DNA of 35,048 nucleotides. Source: Candidatus Omnitrophota bacterium (lineage in GTDB: Bacteria > Omnitrophota > Gorgyraeia > Zapsychrales > Zapsychraceae). The notes beneath the pieces are model-generated. The model was not told the DNA's origin, did no database searches, and was given only the letters and a program-made list of their open reading frames with translations. Each line of letters opens with the position of its first letter. Within the stretch, counting starts at the first letter, position 1. Below, one piece after another: positions 25,520-32,490 of the stretch. The DNA is taken from contig JAIORP010000198.1 of NCBI GenBank assembly GCA_021108075.1, positions 1-35,048 on the forward strand, given 5' to 3'. The position numbers and the translations under genes were made by a program.

Positions 25520-25548
25520 ATAATATGAATAGTAATAATATTTTTCAA
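25520..25548 (-). promoter_or_regulatory. Sigma-70-like promoter of the second EPS block
   Basis: On the minus strand TTGAAA (25548-25543), a 17-base spacer, then TATTAT (25525-25520). Each hexamer is one base from consensus. It starts inside the T-run of the preceding terminator, and the predicted start point coincides with the ATG at 25512. The region is AT-rich, so chance similarity must be kept in mind. Confidence 0.45.
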
Positions 25549-25591
25549 AAAAAGCCACCAATTAGAATAATATTATTAAACTATTGGTGGC
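25546..25591 (-). terminator. Intrinsic terminator after the epimerase gene
   Basis: GCCACCAAT at 25591-25583 (minus strand) pairs with ATTGGTGGC at 25562-25554. The stem can be extended through an inner palindrome AATAATATTATT (25566-25577). It is followed by seven T residues (25553-25547). It lies about 55 bases beyond the epimerase stop. Confidence 0.8.
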
Positions 25592-25645
25592 TTATATTAA
25601 CATGAAAATAATTCGATTCCATTATATTCAAAAAACAATCAGCGC

Positions 25646-26593
25646 CTAAAACTTATCTTGAAAATAGGCGACCGTCCGTTTTAATCCCTCTTCAAAATTC
25701 ACCAGAGGTTTATAATTCAACTTTTCTTTAATCAGGGTAATATCTGATTGTGTCCGGTAAATATCTCCCGCGCGTTTGTCTAAAAATTGCGGTTCAATAT
25801 TCTTACCTAAGATCTTATTGACCAATTCAACGACGCTTAAAACCGTGGTCTCCTCCCCCACCGCCGCGTTCACAACTTCATGATGAATGCCCGGAGTGGT
25901 GGCAGCTAAAAAGTTCGCGGAGACAACATTTTCAACAAAGGTAAAATCACGGGACTGATAGCCGTCGCCAAAAACCGGGGGTTGCTGATCATGCGTAATT
26001 GAATGAATAAATTTAGGAATAACAACCGCATACTCATCGTCTAAAGCTTGTTTGGGACCAAACACGTTAAAATAGCGCAAGCAAACAGAACTCACACCAA
26101 AATGCTGGGCGTAAATGCGGCAATAATATTCGCCCGCTAATTTCGATAAGGCGTACGGCGACATTAACAGAGGGTACTGGGATTCTTTAAGCGGGAACTG
26201 GTCTGAATCACCATAAACCGCGCTTGAGGACGCCAGGACAAACCTTTTCACTTTATGTTTAGCAGCGGCTTGTAGCATAACCATCACACCATTAATATTA
26301 ACGTCATTATAACTTTCCGGTTCTTCTAACGATTTCGGCACAGACCGCAGCGCGGCCTGATGGAGGACATAATCAATCCCCATACAGGACTGATCACAAA
26401 CATCCTTATCCCGAATATCCCCGCGGATTAATTCAAACTTATCGGGACCTAATCCAGAGGTAAAGGCGAGATTGCTTTCTTTACCAGAAATAAAATTATC
26501 CAGGACACGGACATAATGTCCGCGCGCCAGCAAATATTCCGTTATATTTGAGCCGATGAAACCGGCCCCGCCTGTGACTAAAAATTGACTCAT
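25646..26593 (-). CDS. NAD-dependent sugar epimerase (UDP-GlcNAc 4-epimerase/WbpP-like)
   Basis: A 315-residue extended SDR protein. It has TGGAGFIGSNI (NAD-binding GxxGxxG, residues 7-17), the ASSSAVYG serine region (121-128), and catalytic Tyr147 and Lys151 in YALSK. Other family blocks are HQAALRSVPKS, RYFNVFGPKQ and FGDGYQSRDFTFVENV. The RSVP and FGDG-x-Q-SRDF blocks are typical of the UDP-N-acetylglucosamine/UDP-glucose 4-epimerase group and its 4,6-dehydratase relatives. It probably makes a UDP-galacto-configured sugar or its N-acetyl or uronate form for the polymer; the exact donor is uncertain. AAAGGA precedes the ATG at good spacing. Terminators flank it on both sides, so it appears to be a separately controlled unit. 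Confidence 0.9.
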   Translation of the reverse strand: MSQFLVTGGAGFIGSNITEYLLARGHYVRVLDNFISGKESNLAFTSGLGPDKFELIRGDIRDKDVCDQSCMGIDYVLHQAALRSVPKSLEEPESYNDVNINGVMVMLQAAAKHKVKRFVLASSSAVYGDSDQFPLKESQYPLLMSPYALSKLAGEYYCRIYAQHFGVSSVCLRYFNVFGPKQALDDEYAVVIPKFIHSITHDQQPPVFGDGYQSRDFTFVENVVSANFLAATTPGIHHEVVNAAVGEETTVLSVVELVNKILGKNIEPQFLDKRAGDIYRTQSDITLIKEKLNYKPLVNFEEGLKRTVAYFQDKF

Positions 26594-26677
26594 AGAGAAA
26601 TCCTTTCAAAGATAATAACGACGAACGGCTATCAACTTCTGATTGCCCGGTCATATGATTGCTATTTTGTGTTGCCT

Positions 26678-26782
26678 TTACACGTTTGGACAAAAAAAAC
26701 ATCCTGATTGAAACGGACAGGATGACGATATAAAAAATCTTGCCGATTGCTTGATCAACAGGGTGACATCCTGGTCATGCAT
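26678..26782 (-). CDS. Possible 34-codon leader ORF with very strong ribosome site
   Basis: ATG at 26782 is directly preceded by AGGAGGAGGG, the strongest Shine-Dalgarno sequence in the window. The frame runs M-H-D-Q-D-V-T-L-L-I-K-Q-S-A-R, then a cysteine-containing half (SSCPFQSGCFFCPNV), to TAA at 26678. The intrinsic terminator hairpin (26700-26724) lies inside its 3' half. It may be a leader peptide whose translation affects termination ahead of the epimerase gene, or a chance frame. No homologue is known to me. Confidence 0.35.
   Translation of the reverse strand: MHDQDVTLLIKQSARFFISSSCPFQSGCFFCPNV
26692..26724 (-). terminator. Intrinsic terminator between kinase and epimerase genes
   Basis: On the minus strand CATCCTG (26724-26718), an 11-base loop, CAGGATG (26706-26700), then eight T residues (26699-26692). 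The perfect seven-base stem followed by a T-run is a clear factor-independent terminator. It would stop transcription coming from the tyrosine-kinase gene unless it is relieved. Confidence 0.85.
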
Positions 26783-26870
26783 CCCTCCTCCTATCCGGGT
26801 GGAAATGTCCTAACAGGCTAAGGAGATGATGATAGGGCCGACTCGAAATATCTCCGTGTTACCCACCCAA
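26725..26870 (-). ncRNA. Candidate structured leader RNA, class unknown
   Basis: The 317-base gap between kinase and epimerase is not random spacer. On the minus strand an outer helix GGGTGG/CCACCC (26868-26863 with 26802-26797) encloses a GGAGAT/ATCTCC helix (26855-26850 with 26827-26822) and a small CCT/AGG hairpin, giving a three-way-junction-like fold. The ATCTCCT segment could instead pair with the AGGAG of the leader-ORF ribosome site, a mutually exclusive arrangement. A terminator follows. I do not recognise a known riboswitch consensus. Pairings were found by eye. Confidence 0.35.
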
Positions 26871-26910
26871 AAAACCGGCGACACCCGCGGATGGATGAAC
26901 ATATCAATCA

Positions 26911-27696
26911 CTATAGGTATCGGTAAATATATTCCGGCAAGTGATATTCAATGTTCGTTAATACATGTCCGACGACTTTTGAATGCGACTGATGCAACAA
27001 CTCTTCCGCCCGTTTGATAATCCCGCGTTGTGTCCGGCCAGCCTGGATGACCATCAAAACACCATCAGAAATTGCGCCTACTATGCCGGAATCTGTAACC
27101 GAAATAATAGGAGGAGTATCAATAAGAACATGGTCAAATTCAACTTTCATGTCTTCAATCAATCTCTTCATTTTATTCGACGCCAATAGTTCAGCGGGAT
27201 TTTCCGGAACAGAACCGGAAGAAATAAAAGTCAAATTGTCGACATCTATATTAAAAAGGACATCCGAAATTTTCTTCTTACCTGTCAAGACTTCTGTTAA
27301 ACCGACTTTCTGCGGGACACCCAAATACTTTGAAATCCGGCCACGACGAATATCGCCATCAATAACAAGGACTTTTGGTTTCTGTGTTGACTGGGCCAGA
27401 ACCATAGATAGATTCAATACCGTGATCGTCTTTCCTTCTGAATGGAGCGAACTGGTTACGACCAAAACCTTAACGGGTTTCTTTTTTTGGTTGGCCAATA
27501 AGTTCGTCCTAAGGATTTTATACTGTTCCGTTATGAGAGCCTTTGAATCAAAGTAGGTGACAATCCTCGGATCAACATTGGAGTCACCAATTTTCTTGAT
27601 AATCAATTTTTCTCGTTCACGAATTTTAGTTATTTTATCAAACCGATCAATTCTTTCCTCGGCAGCTTTTTTTAAGGCGTCTGTTATTTTTCCCAT
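26911..27696 (-). CDS. CpsD/EpsG-like tyrosine autokinase
   Basis: A 261-residue bacterial tyrosine kinase of the exosortase-associated type. Residues 1-60 form a basic helical region starting MGKITDALKKAAEERID. The Walker A region is TSSLHSEGKTITVLNLS (Lys89, Thr90), differing from the usual PGEGK form. Walker A' is VLVIDGDIRRGR (Asp113, Asp115) and Walker B is HVLIDTPP (Asp193). The C-terminal tail holds a compact tyrosine cluster, Tyr251, Tyr256, Tyr258 and Tyr260. Such kinases work with the Wzz-like partner (here 29693-30970) to control polymer assembly through phosphorylation of the tail. AAGGAAGG precedes the ATG. An 82-bp repeat separates it from the gene before it. Confidence 0.88.
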   Translation of the reverse strand: MGKITDALKKAAEERIDRFDKITKIREREKLIIKKIGDSNVDPRIVTYFDSKALITEQYKILRTNLLANQKKKPVKVLVVTSSLHSEGKTITVLNLSMVLAQSTQKPKVLVIDGDIRRGRISKYLGVPQKVGLTEVLTGKKKISDVLFNIDVDNLTFISSGSVPENPAELLASNKMKRLIEDMKVEFDHVLIDTPPIISVTDSGIVGAISDGVLMVIQAGRTQRGIIKRAEELLHQSHSKVVGHVLTNIEYHLPEYIYRYL

Positions 27697-27783
27697 ATTT
27701 TTCCTTCCTTAATCAATAATATTGGGCTGATATCTCTCAAAAAAATGAACATTTGAACATCTGTAATGAGTCATTCACTGTTT

Positions 27784-27865
27784 ATACCAAATCCATTAAT
27801 AAATTGTTCTATCTTAATTCTGAAAAGCAGAATTGGTGTTGGTCATTATTTAATGGAATTGGTAT
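27784..27865 (+). repeat. 82-bp inverted-repeat element, copy 3
   Basis: Same orientation and nearly the same sequence as the copies at 185 and 1266 (ATACCAAATCCATTAA to TTAATGGAATTGGTAT). Its right-hand base is also the last base of the TAA stop of the frameshifted gene at 27865-28280. The element therefore lies exactly at that gene's end and inside the EPS transcription unit. Confidence 0.9.
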
Positions 27866-28280
27866 TAATATCCGCTTCCAGCAACTTCATACTTTTCTAA
27901 CAGGTTATTATTTTTTATTATAAAATCTTTAAGCATTACTTGCATGATGGAAATATCATCATCGGCGCTGTCAAATGATTGACTTATCGTTCCGCTGGCC
28001 AGAGACAGATCCTGCGTTGACATCCGACGCAATATCTCTTTCGTCGCCACCTGTGTTTGATGTGTTTCTTTCAGCAAATGATTGACACTAACGATATGAA
28101 ATGTCAAAAAGAACGCACATACAAAAAAAACAAAATATTGCGCGTAGGCCAACCCACGCTCAATTGGGAGGACGGATCAAGTTCTAAGTTGAGATCCACT
28201 GATTGCGATTCTGTTGACAAATCGCTGATCGATCCTCGCGCTGTCTCGACTTTATTCAAGGCCTTAAGAATTTTACTCAT
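27865..28280 (-). pseudogene. Frameshifted small membrane protein of the EPS locus
   Basis: The first frame starts at ATG 28280 (AGGA upstream) with MSKILKALNKVETARGSISD and runs to LELDPSS. Similarity to a sensible protein then continues in the -1 frame: PIERGLAYAQYF, a membrane helix (VFFVCAFFLTFHIVSV), and a helical tail ending VAGSGY. One extra C in the short C-run near 28173 would join them into one chain of about 138 residues. So this is a one-base deletion, a frameshift site or an assembly error. The layout of short cytoplasmic head, one helix and outer coiled tail suits an inner-membrane accessory protein. I do not recognise a family. Its stop touches the 82-bp element, so the C-terminus may also be shortened. 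Confidence 0.65.
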
Positions 28281-28336
28281 TAACCAGGTCCTATGCCACA
28301 TTAAAAAATTACGACAATTAAACCAAAAACGCTTAA

Positions 28337-28771
28337 TCAGTTAGAATAAATCACTTGATCTTCAGAGTCCACATCCACCGCATTGTTAAAAACATGAATT
28401 TCATTTAATAAAATTCGGCTTCTCGCGTTTAACGCGACGAGTTGTTCTCTGGAGATGAAATTGTTTTTGTAAGCAGCGTACAAATCGGCTTTCGTTAAAC
28501 GGACATTTTCAGCCGCGTCGAAAAACAATGCGTACAGATCTTCCTTCGCCCCGACTGAAACAGCTTTAGCAATCTGCTGAGACACTTTAAATGATGACTT
28601 CTGAATACGCTCGATAATATGACGTTGGACATAACGACCATCTGGACAATCATGAATAACAGCCATCACCTGGTTAAAAAAATCCAGTGACGATCGCCAC
28701 AGAAACACGTATTCACTCCGAACCTTTTCTTTATGCCACTTAACCTTTCTACGCAACGTCTTCACGGACAT
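28337..28771 (-). CDS. Possible four-helix-bundle protein (IVP/Avd-like)
   Basis: A 144-residue, fully helical, basic protein without membrane segments. Helices run about 14-40, 48-75, 80-103 and 108-130. The pattern RIQKSSFKVSQQIAKAVSVG followed by a long amphipathic stretch resembles the four-helix-bundle family (23S rRNA intervening-sequence proteins and Avd-like proteins), where the block is usually QIRRSAxSIPxNIAEG. The match is distant. It follows the ATPase gene by one base, so it is co-translated with it, an uncommon position for such a protein. No reverse transcriptase or template repeat is near, so a retroelement role is not supported. It may be an adaptor of the EPS machinery. Confidence 0.55.
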   Translation of the reverse strand: MSVKTLRRKVKWHKEKVRSEYVFLWRSSLDFFNQVMAVIHDCPDGRYVQRHIIERIQKSSFKVSQQIAKAVSVGAKEDLYALFFDAAENVRLTKADLYAAYKNNFISREQLVALNARSRILLNEIHVFNNAVDVDSEDQVIYSN

Positions 28772-28772
28772 C

Positions 28773-29651
28773 TTAATTCAACAACCTTTCATTTCGTATT
28801 TCCCCGCCTACTCCCGGCAATGACATTTTATTGTCAGAAATAATTTGCATCATCGGGGATTCTGCAATAACTTCCCTCATCAAAGCAGCATCAATCTTTT
28901 CTTTCTCATAAATAAACCCATTCAACAGGGCACTGTCACAAATCTGATTAATCAGACGTGGCACACCTTTTGAATAACCAACGATAATATCTAAGGCTTC
29001 TTCCGTAAAGTACACCCGGTCCGTTTCACTCGCAACTTTTAAGCGATGACGAATATACGCTTTGGCTTGGTCGGCTTCGAGCGGTTTAAGATGATAAAAA
29101 ACGGAAATCCTTTGCCTTAATTGCTCTAATCGCGGCAGGGCTAATTTCTTTTTTAACTCCGGTTGTCCTAATAAAACGATCTGGATCAATTTTTCATCTT
29201 CTGTTTCCAAATTGGACAGCATGCGGACTTCTTCTAACACGGCCGGTTTCAAATTCTGGGCCTCATCGATAATCAAAACGACGTTACAGTCGTTCCTCAA
29301 TTGCTCGATCAGATAGGTATTCAGTTGAGACAATAACTTAGACTTTGATCCAGGCGTAAACTCAACGTCAAGATCTTCCAATATAGAACAAAGCAAGTCT
29401 TTGCCACTTAAATGCGTATTGGTTATCAACGCCGTTTGTGTTCGAGAATCCAATTTATTCAACAATGTCCGGCAGACTGTTGTTTTCCCGGAACCAATCT
29501 CCCCAGTAATAACCACAAAACCCTTCCGGGACTCAACCGCATACACTAACGTGCTCAGTGCTTCCACGTGTTTTGGGCTTTCAAAAAAATAACGTGAGTT
29601 TGGCGTCAGGTTGAAGGGATATTCTTTGAAATTAAAAAATTTATGATACAT
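28773..29651 (-). CDS. ExeA-like AAA ATPase (exosortase-EPS associated)
   Basis: A 292-residue ATPase. It starts YHKFFNFKEYPFNLTPNSRY, the conserved N-terminus of ExeA/GspA-like and XrtA-associated ATPases. Walker A is TGEIGSGKTT (Lys56, Thr57), Walker B is VVLIIDEAQNL (Asp129, Glu130), followed by VLLGQPELKKKL with the sensor-like region and the arginine-rich LRQRISVFYHL. The end has GVPRLINQICDSALL, also typical. It is thought to power or gate assembly in exosortase-type EPS systems; the exact role is unsettled. The ATG at 29651 is chosen since homology starts there; an upstream in-frame start at 29744 would overlap the Wzz-like gene by 52 bases and add 31 unrelated residues. Confidence 0.88.
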   Translation of the reverse strand: MYHKFFNFKEYPFNLTPNSRYFFESPKHVEALSTLVYAVESRKGFVVITGEIGSGKTTVCRTLLNKLDSRTQTALITNTHLSGKDLLCSILEDLDVEFTPGSKSKLLSQLNTYLIEQLRNDCNVVLIIDEAQNLKPAVLEEVRMLSNLETEDEKLIQIVLLGQPELKKKLALPRLEQLRQRISVFYHLKPLEADQAKAYIRHRLKVASETDRVYFTEEALDIIVGYSKGVPRLINQICDSALLNGFIYEKEKIDAALMREVIAESPMMQIISDNKMSLPGVGGEIRNERLLN

Positions 29652-29683
29652 AAAAAAACCTATAAGGAAGGTCGAGGCCTTCC
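29652..29683 (-). promoter_or_regulatory. Hairpin and T-run in front of the ATPase start
   Basis: GGAAGG (29683-29678 on the minus strand) pairs with CCTTCC (29671-29666), followed by TTATAGG and seven T residues ending at the ATG. The T-run is separated from the stem by seven bases, so it is at most a weak terminator. It may instead hold the GGAAGG ribosome site and tune translation or processing. Confidence 0.35.
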
Positions 29684-29692
29684 TGTCCTTTC

Positions 29693-30970
29693 TTATTTTA
29701 AAAGATTTGATACCGCAGTCGTAACCACGACCATAACCACACAAGCCAAAACTGTCAAACTATACACCCAGAACTGTTTTTCTCTCTCCCGCCGCATCGT
29801 CATCACTGTATTGATCTTGGAAATTGCGCCGTATAGCGGCATCCCCAAAGTTTTCTTTGCTTCTTCAACATCTAAGAATGATTGATCAAAGAACTCCGCT
29901 GCGACAACAAATACCGCCCCCAAGACAATGCCGATAACTAAGCCGACAATCGCAACAGCAACGCGGTTGGGTTTGAACGGCTCCAGTGGAACCCGCGCAG
30001 GATCTAAAACAGAATATTTTGTTCCTTCTTTCGAAGCTTGTAACCGTTGCGTAATTTTAGCGGTTTCCAATCGCTGCAAAAGCATATTGTAAATTTGCTC
30101 ATTCACTTCCGCATCACGGGCCATCACATCGCCGATTTTGTCAATCAACATCACCTTATAAAGGTCCTGTTGTTCAACTCCGGGAGGTTGTTCTCCTGTT
30201 TGATTATATTCTAAATCATCCAGGGCCTTTTGAATCTGTGTGATCAACGGATTTGTTCCGCCTTGCGTCAGGTCGATATTTTCTGTGAATTGTAAGTTCT
30301 CTTGCTCCAACTCCGCGCGTCGAGCGTCAATTGTTTCTTTTAACGTACGCACAATCGGATGTTTTTCCGTCGAATCGAGCATCATATCATCTAAACGGTC
30401 CTGTAAACGGGCAATTTCAGCCGATTTAATCTTCCCTTTATAAACCTTCAACTGCTCTTCGATAAATCTGATCGCGTCTGAGGTTTCTTCATTTTGAATC
30501 GCCACGTTACGGGTAATGAAGATCTCCGATATGGTTTGAACGACAGATTGCGTCATCTTCGCGTCATCACCAACATAGGAAAGATCGATAATGTTGTGGG
30601 ACCGTAAACGGATGCGGATACTGGAGCGCAATCCAAGGATTAAAGATTCAAACGCTCTTTTATTGCGAATTTCCCGGTCAAGTCCCAAACGCTTAACAAG
30701 TTCGACTAAACTGTTCCATCCCAGGATAGACTCTTTGAGCCCCATCATGCGTTGATTAACCGTTGAAGAAACAGCCAATTTATCGAACAATGGATTATCG
30801 GATTTTCCTTCTTGAACGAGAATGATCGTCGCTGAGCGGTATTTCTTTGGCAACACGATACCCGAACATATTCCAACGGTTAAACCTAACAATGTGGGAA
30901 TAATCAGCAACTGTTTTCGCCGAAAAAATATCTTCAAATAACTCAAAGGTGATTTATAGGTATTTTCCAT
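29693..30970 (-). CDS. Wzz/EpsF-like polysaccharide chain-length determinant
   Basis: A 425-residue co-polymerase. A first helix (about 21-41) follows the Wzz-type start LSYLKIFFRRKQLLIIPTLL. A long periplasmic part rich in helices and coiled coil (about 150-330) contains QNEETSDAIRFIEEQLKVYK. The second helix (about 340-362) is preceded by the proline-rich DPARVPLEPFKPNR, the usual Wzz signature. FFDQSFLDVEEAKKTLGMPL follows, and there is an unusual third helix near the C-terminus (about 398-418). It regulates polymer length together with the autokinase at 26911. It has no kinase domain of its own. It starts with AAAGGA before the ATG and is about 100 bases from the export gene. Confidence 0.9.
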   Translation of the reverse strand: MENTYKSPLSYLKIFFRRKQLLIIPTLLGLTVGICSGIVLPKKYRSATIILVQEGKSDNPLFDKLAVSSTVNQRMMGLKESILGWNSLVELVKRLGLDREIRNKRAFESLILGLRSSIRIRLRSHNIIDLSYVGDDAKMTQSVVQTISEIFITRNVAIQNEETSDAIRFIEEQLKVYKGKIKSAEIARLQDRLDDMMLDSTEKHPIVRTLKETIDARRAELEQENLQFTENIDLTQGGTNPLITQIQKALDDLEYNQTGEQPPGVEQQDLYKVMLIDKIGDVMARDAEVNEQIYNMLLQRLETAKITQRLQASKEGTKYSVLDPARVPLEPFKPNRVAVAIVGLVIGIVLGAVFVVAAEFFDQSFLDVEEAKKTLGMPLYGAISKINTVMTMRREREKQFWVYSLTVLACVVMVVVTTAVSNLLK

Positions 30971-31075
30971 TTTTATCCTTTCTTTGATATGCCCCTTAAT
31001 ATATATCCGGCAAGGAGTTATATCAAGAATTATTATCAGCTCATTTAAAACTTAAAAATAAGACCCCTAAAAGGC

Positions 31076-32002
31076 CTAAAAGCCCGTTTGCATCGTGCGG
31101 CCCATACTTGACGCCGTTCCAAGTGGCTGGGCAACAGGCTGCATTGTTCGCATGACTTTTGTCATCAATGTCGGCGGAAGATAAAGTGTGTCGCCTGGTT
31201 TCATGACAAAATTTTGTCTTAAGTCTCCTTCATATAATAATTTGTGGATGTTCACTCTTTGTTTGCTTGGCTTACCATTATCAGAAGGTGTGATCAACTG
31301 AGATCTTGTGGTCTTGGCGCTTAATAAAGGAAGACCCGCCTGAACCAAAGCTTCCCGAACGGTTATCGTATCACCTTTCATATATATTTTTCCTGGATGT
31401 CCAACTTCTCCAACGACATAAACAATCTTACTATTATATCCGACAATCTTAATCAAAACTTCCGGAGATATGATAAAGTCTGCTAATCGTTCAATAATAA
31501 TATCTTTCAGTTCATTCTTTGTCATTCCCTCAACATAGACATCACCGACAAATTCATACTGGATCTTCCCTTCATTGTTGATGAAAAAATTGCCGCTCAC
31601 TTCCGGATGCCGCAATACCGTGATTGAGACGACATCTGTCCTTCCCAATGTGTATTTACTTTCATCAGGATAATGGTCTAACATTTTACTTGGATCTAAT
31701 GCGGAATCAAGCATTGTTGCCATCGTGTCTTCCAGCATTTTTTTCTCATCCGTTGCTGTCAGTTGTGATGGGGCCTTAACCTGATCCAGGGGGCCGATAT
31801 CCTCAAGATTGTTATTCATCAAATCGTCGTCGTAAATATCTCCCATCAAAGGGTCTTCGGTTTCCCTATAATATTGGTCCGCCTTTATCTCCGGGGTGAT
31901 CGTTCCGGCAAAATTCTGCGCCCATGCAGTCGCGTTAAGCGTCAGTGTCACGCAGGCAACGATGGAAAACCATTTTGTTATTTTTATCATTTTTATAAAC
32001 AT
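31076..32002 (-). CDS. Wza/EpsE-like outer-membrane polysaccharide export protein
   Basis: A 308-residue protein with a signal peptide (residues 1-28, likely cut at AWA-Q). A low-complexity acidic linker (about 35-105) is followed by the polysaccharide export domain (YTLGRTDVVSITVLRHPEVS; FINNEGKIQYEFVGDVYVEG; about 115-200) and an SLBB domain (YVVGEVGHPGKIYMKGDTIT; about 205-285). It lacks the lipobox cysteine of classical Wza and the C-terminal amphipathic helix is not obvious, so the mode of outer-membrane insertion is open. The ATG at 32002 has GAGGAG seven bases upstream and is preferred over 32017. It follows the MerR-like gene by 26 bases and heads the structural genes. Confidence 0.92.
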   Translation of the reverse strand: MFIKMIKITKWFSIVACVTLTLNATAWAQNFAGTITPEIKADQYYRETEDPLMGDIYDDDLMNNNLEDIGPLDQVKAPSQLTATDEKKMLEDTMATMLDSALDPSKMLDHYPDESKYTLGRTDVVSITVLRHPEVSGNFFINNEGKIQYEFVGDVYVEGMTKNELKDIIIERLADFIISPEVLIKIVGYNSKIVYVVGEVGHPGKIYMKGDTITVREALVQAGLPLLSAKTTRSQLITPSDNGKPSKQRVNIHKLLYEGDLRQNFVMKPGDTLYLPPTLMTKVMRTMQPVAQPLGTASSMGRTMQTGF

Positions 32003-32028
32003 TGTCAATCTCCTCATATATTATTTTT

Positions 32029-32256
32029 TTATTGCACTTCAAAAATTGCTTGATGAAAATCTTTGATATGCGCGATATCACTCTCATCATAAACACGCCA
32101 TCCGCGCCAATCTCTTTTCGGCTTACGGATCTTACCAACTTTTTCCCAACGGGCTAAGGTCTTTGGGCTAACGCCTAATATCTCCGCTGCTTCCGTAATC
32201 GTCAGGCGCTTATTAAATCTGTTTTCTTCCTTAACGTTGATTCTAGACATTTTCAT
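32029..32256 (-). CDS. Small MerR-like helix-turn-helix regulator
   Basis: A 75-residue protein made up of one winged helix-turn-helix: LTITEAAEILGVSPKTLARW, then a wing region with WRGWRVYDESDIAHIKDF. This is the DNA-binding half of MerR-type proteins without any effector domain, similar in size to excisionase-like or BldC-like regulators. The ATG at 32256 has AAGGAG seven bases upstream. It is the first gene behind the sigma-54 promoter and precedes the export gene by 26 bases. It may act on its own promoter or elsewhere in the locus; there is no direct evidence for either. Confidence 0.88.
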   Translation of the reverse strand: MKMSRINVKEENRFNKRLTITEAAEILGVSPKTLARWEKVGKIRKPKRDWRGWRVYDESDIAHIKDFHQAIFEVQ

Positions 32257-32357
32257 ATTGCGACTCCTTCTTGAAATAATCCATTCTGAAATGTTCTGAA
32301 TAATGTTAATTTCTCAATAATATTTTGTGTCTTTTCAAATCCTTACATGCATAAGTA

Positions 32358-32372
32358 GCAATTATCATGCCA
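32358..32372 (-). promoter_or_regulatory. Sigma-54 promoter of the EPS locus
   Basis: On the minus strand TGGCATG-N4-TTGC, with GG at the -24 and GC at the -12 position in exact spacing (consensus TGGCAYR-N4-TTGC). Transcription would start near 32346, giving a leader of about 90 bases before the MerR-like gene. rpoN, which makes the matching sigma factor, lies divergently some 560 bases away. A bacterial enhancer-binding protein would be needed; none is encoded in the window. Confidence 0.8.
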
Positions 32373-32490
32373 GTATAAAATATTTATAAAAAATAATTTC
32401 AAACTTATTATAAAGCCCTACTTTTCAATTCTTTATAGATTGACCTAGAAGAGACATCCATTTTCAACGTATTAAGGTTACATTGACCAT

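Noticed and set aside
28337..28771. Diversity-generating retroelement suggested by the Avd-like protein
   Set aside because: No reverse transcriptase, template repeat or variable repeat is visible in the window.
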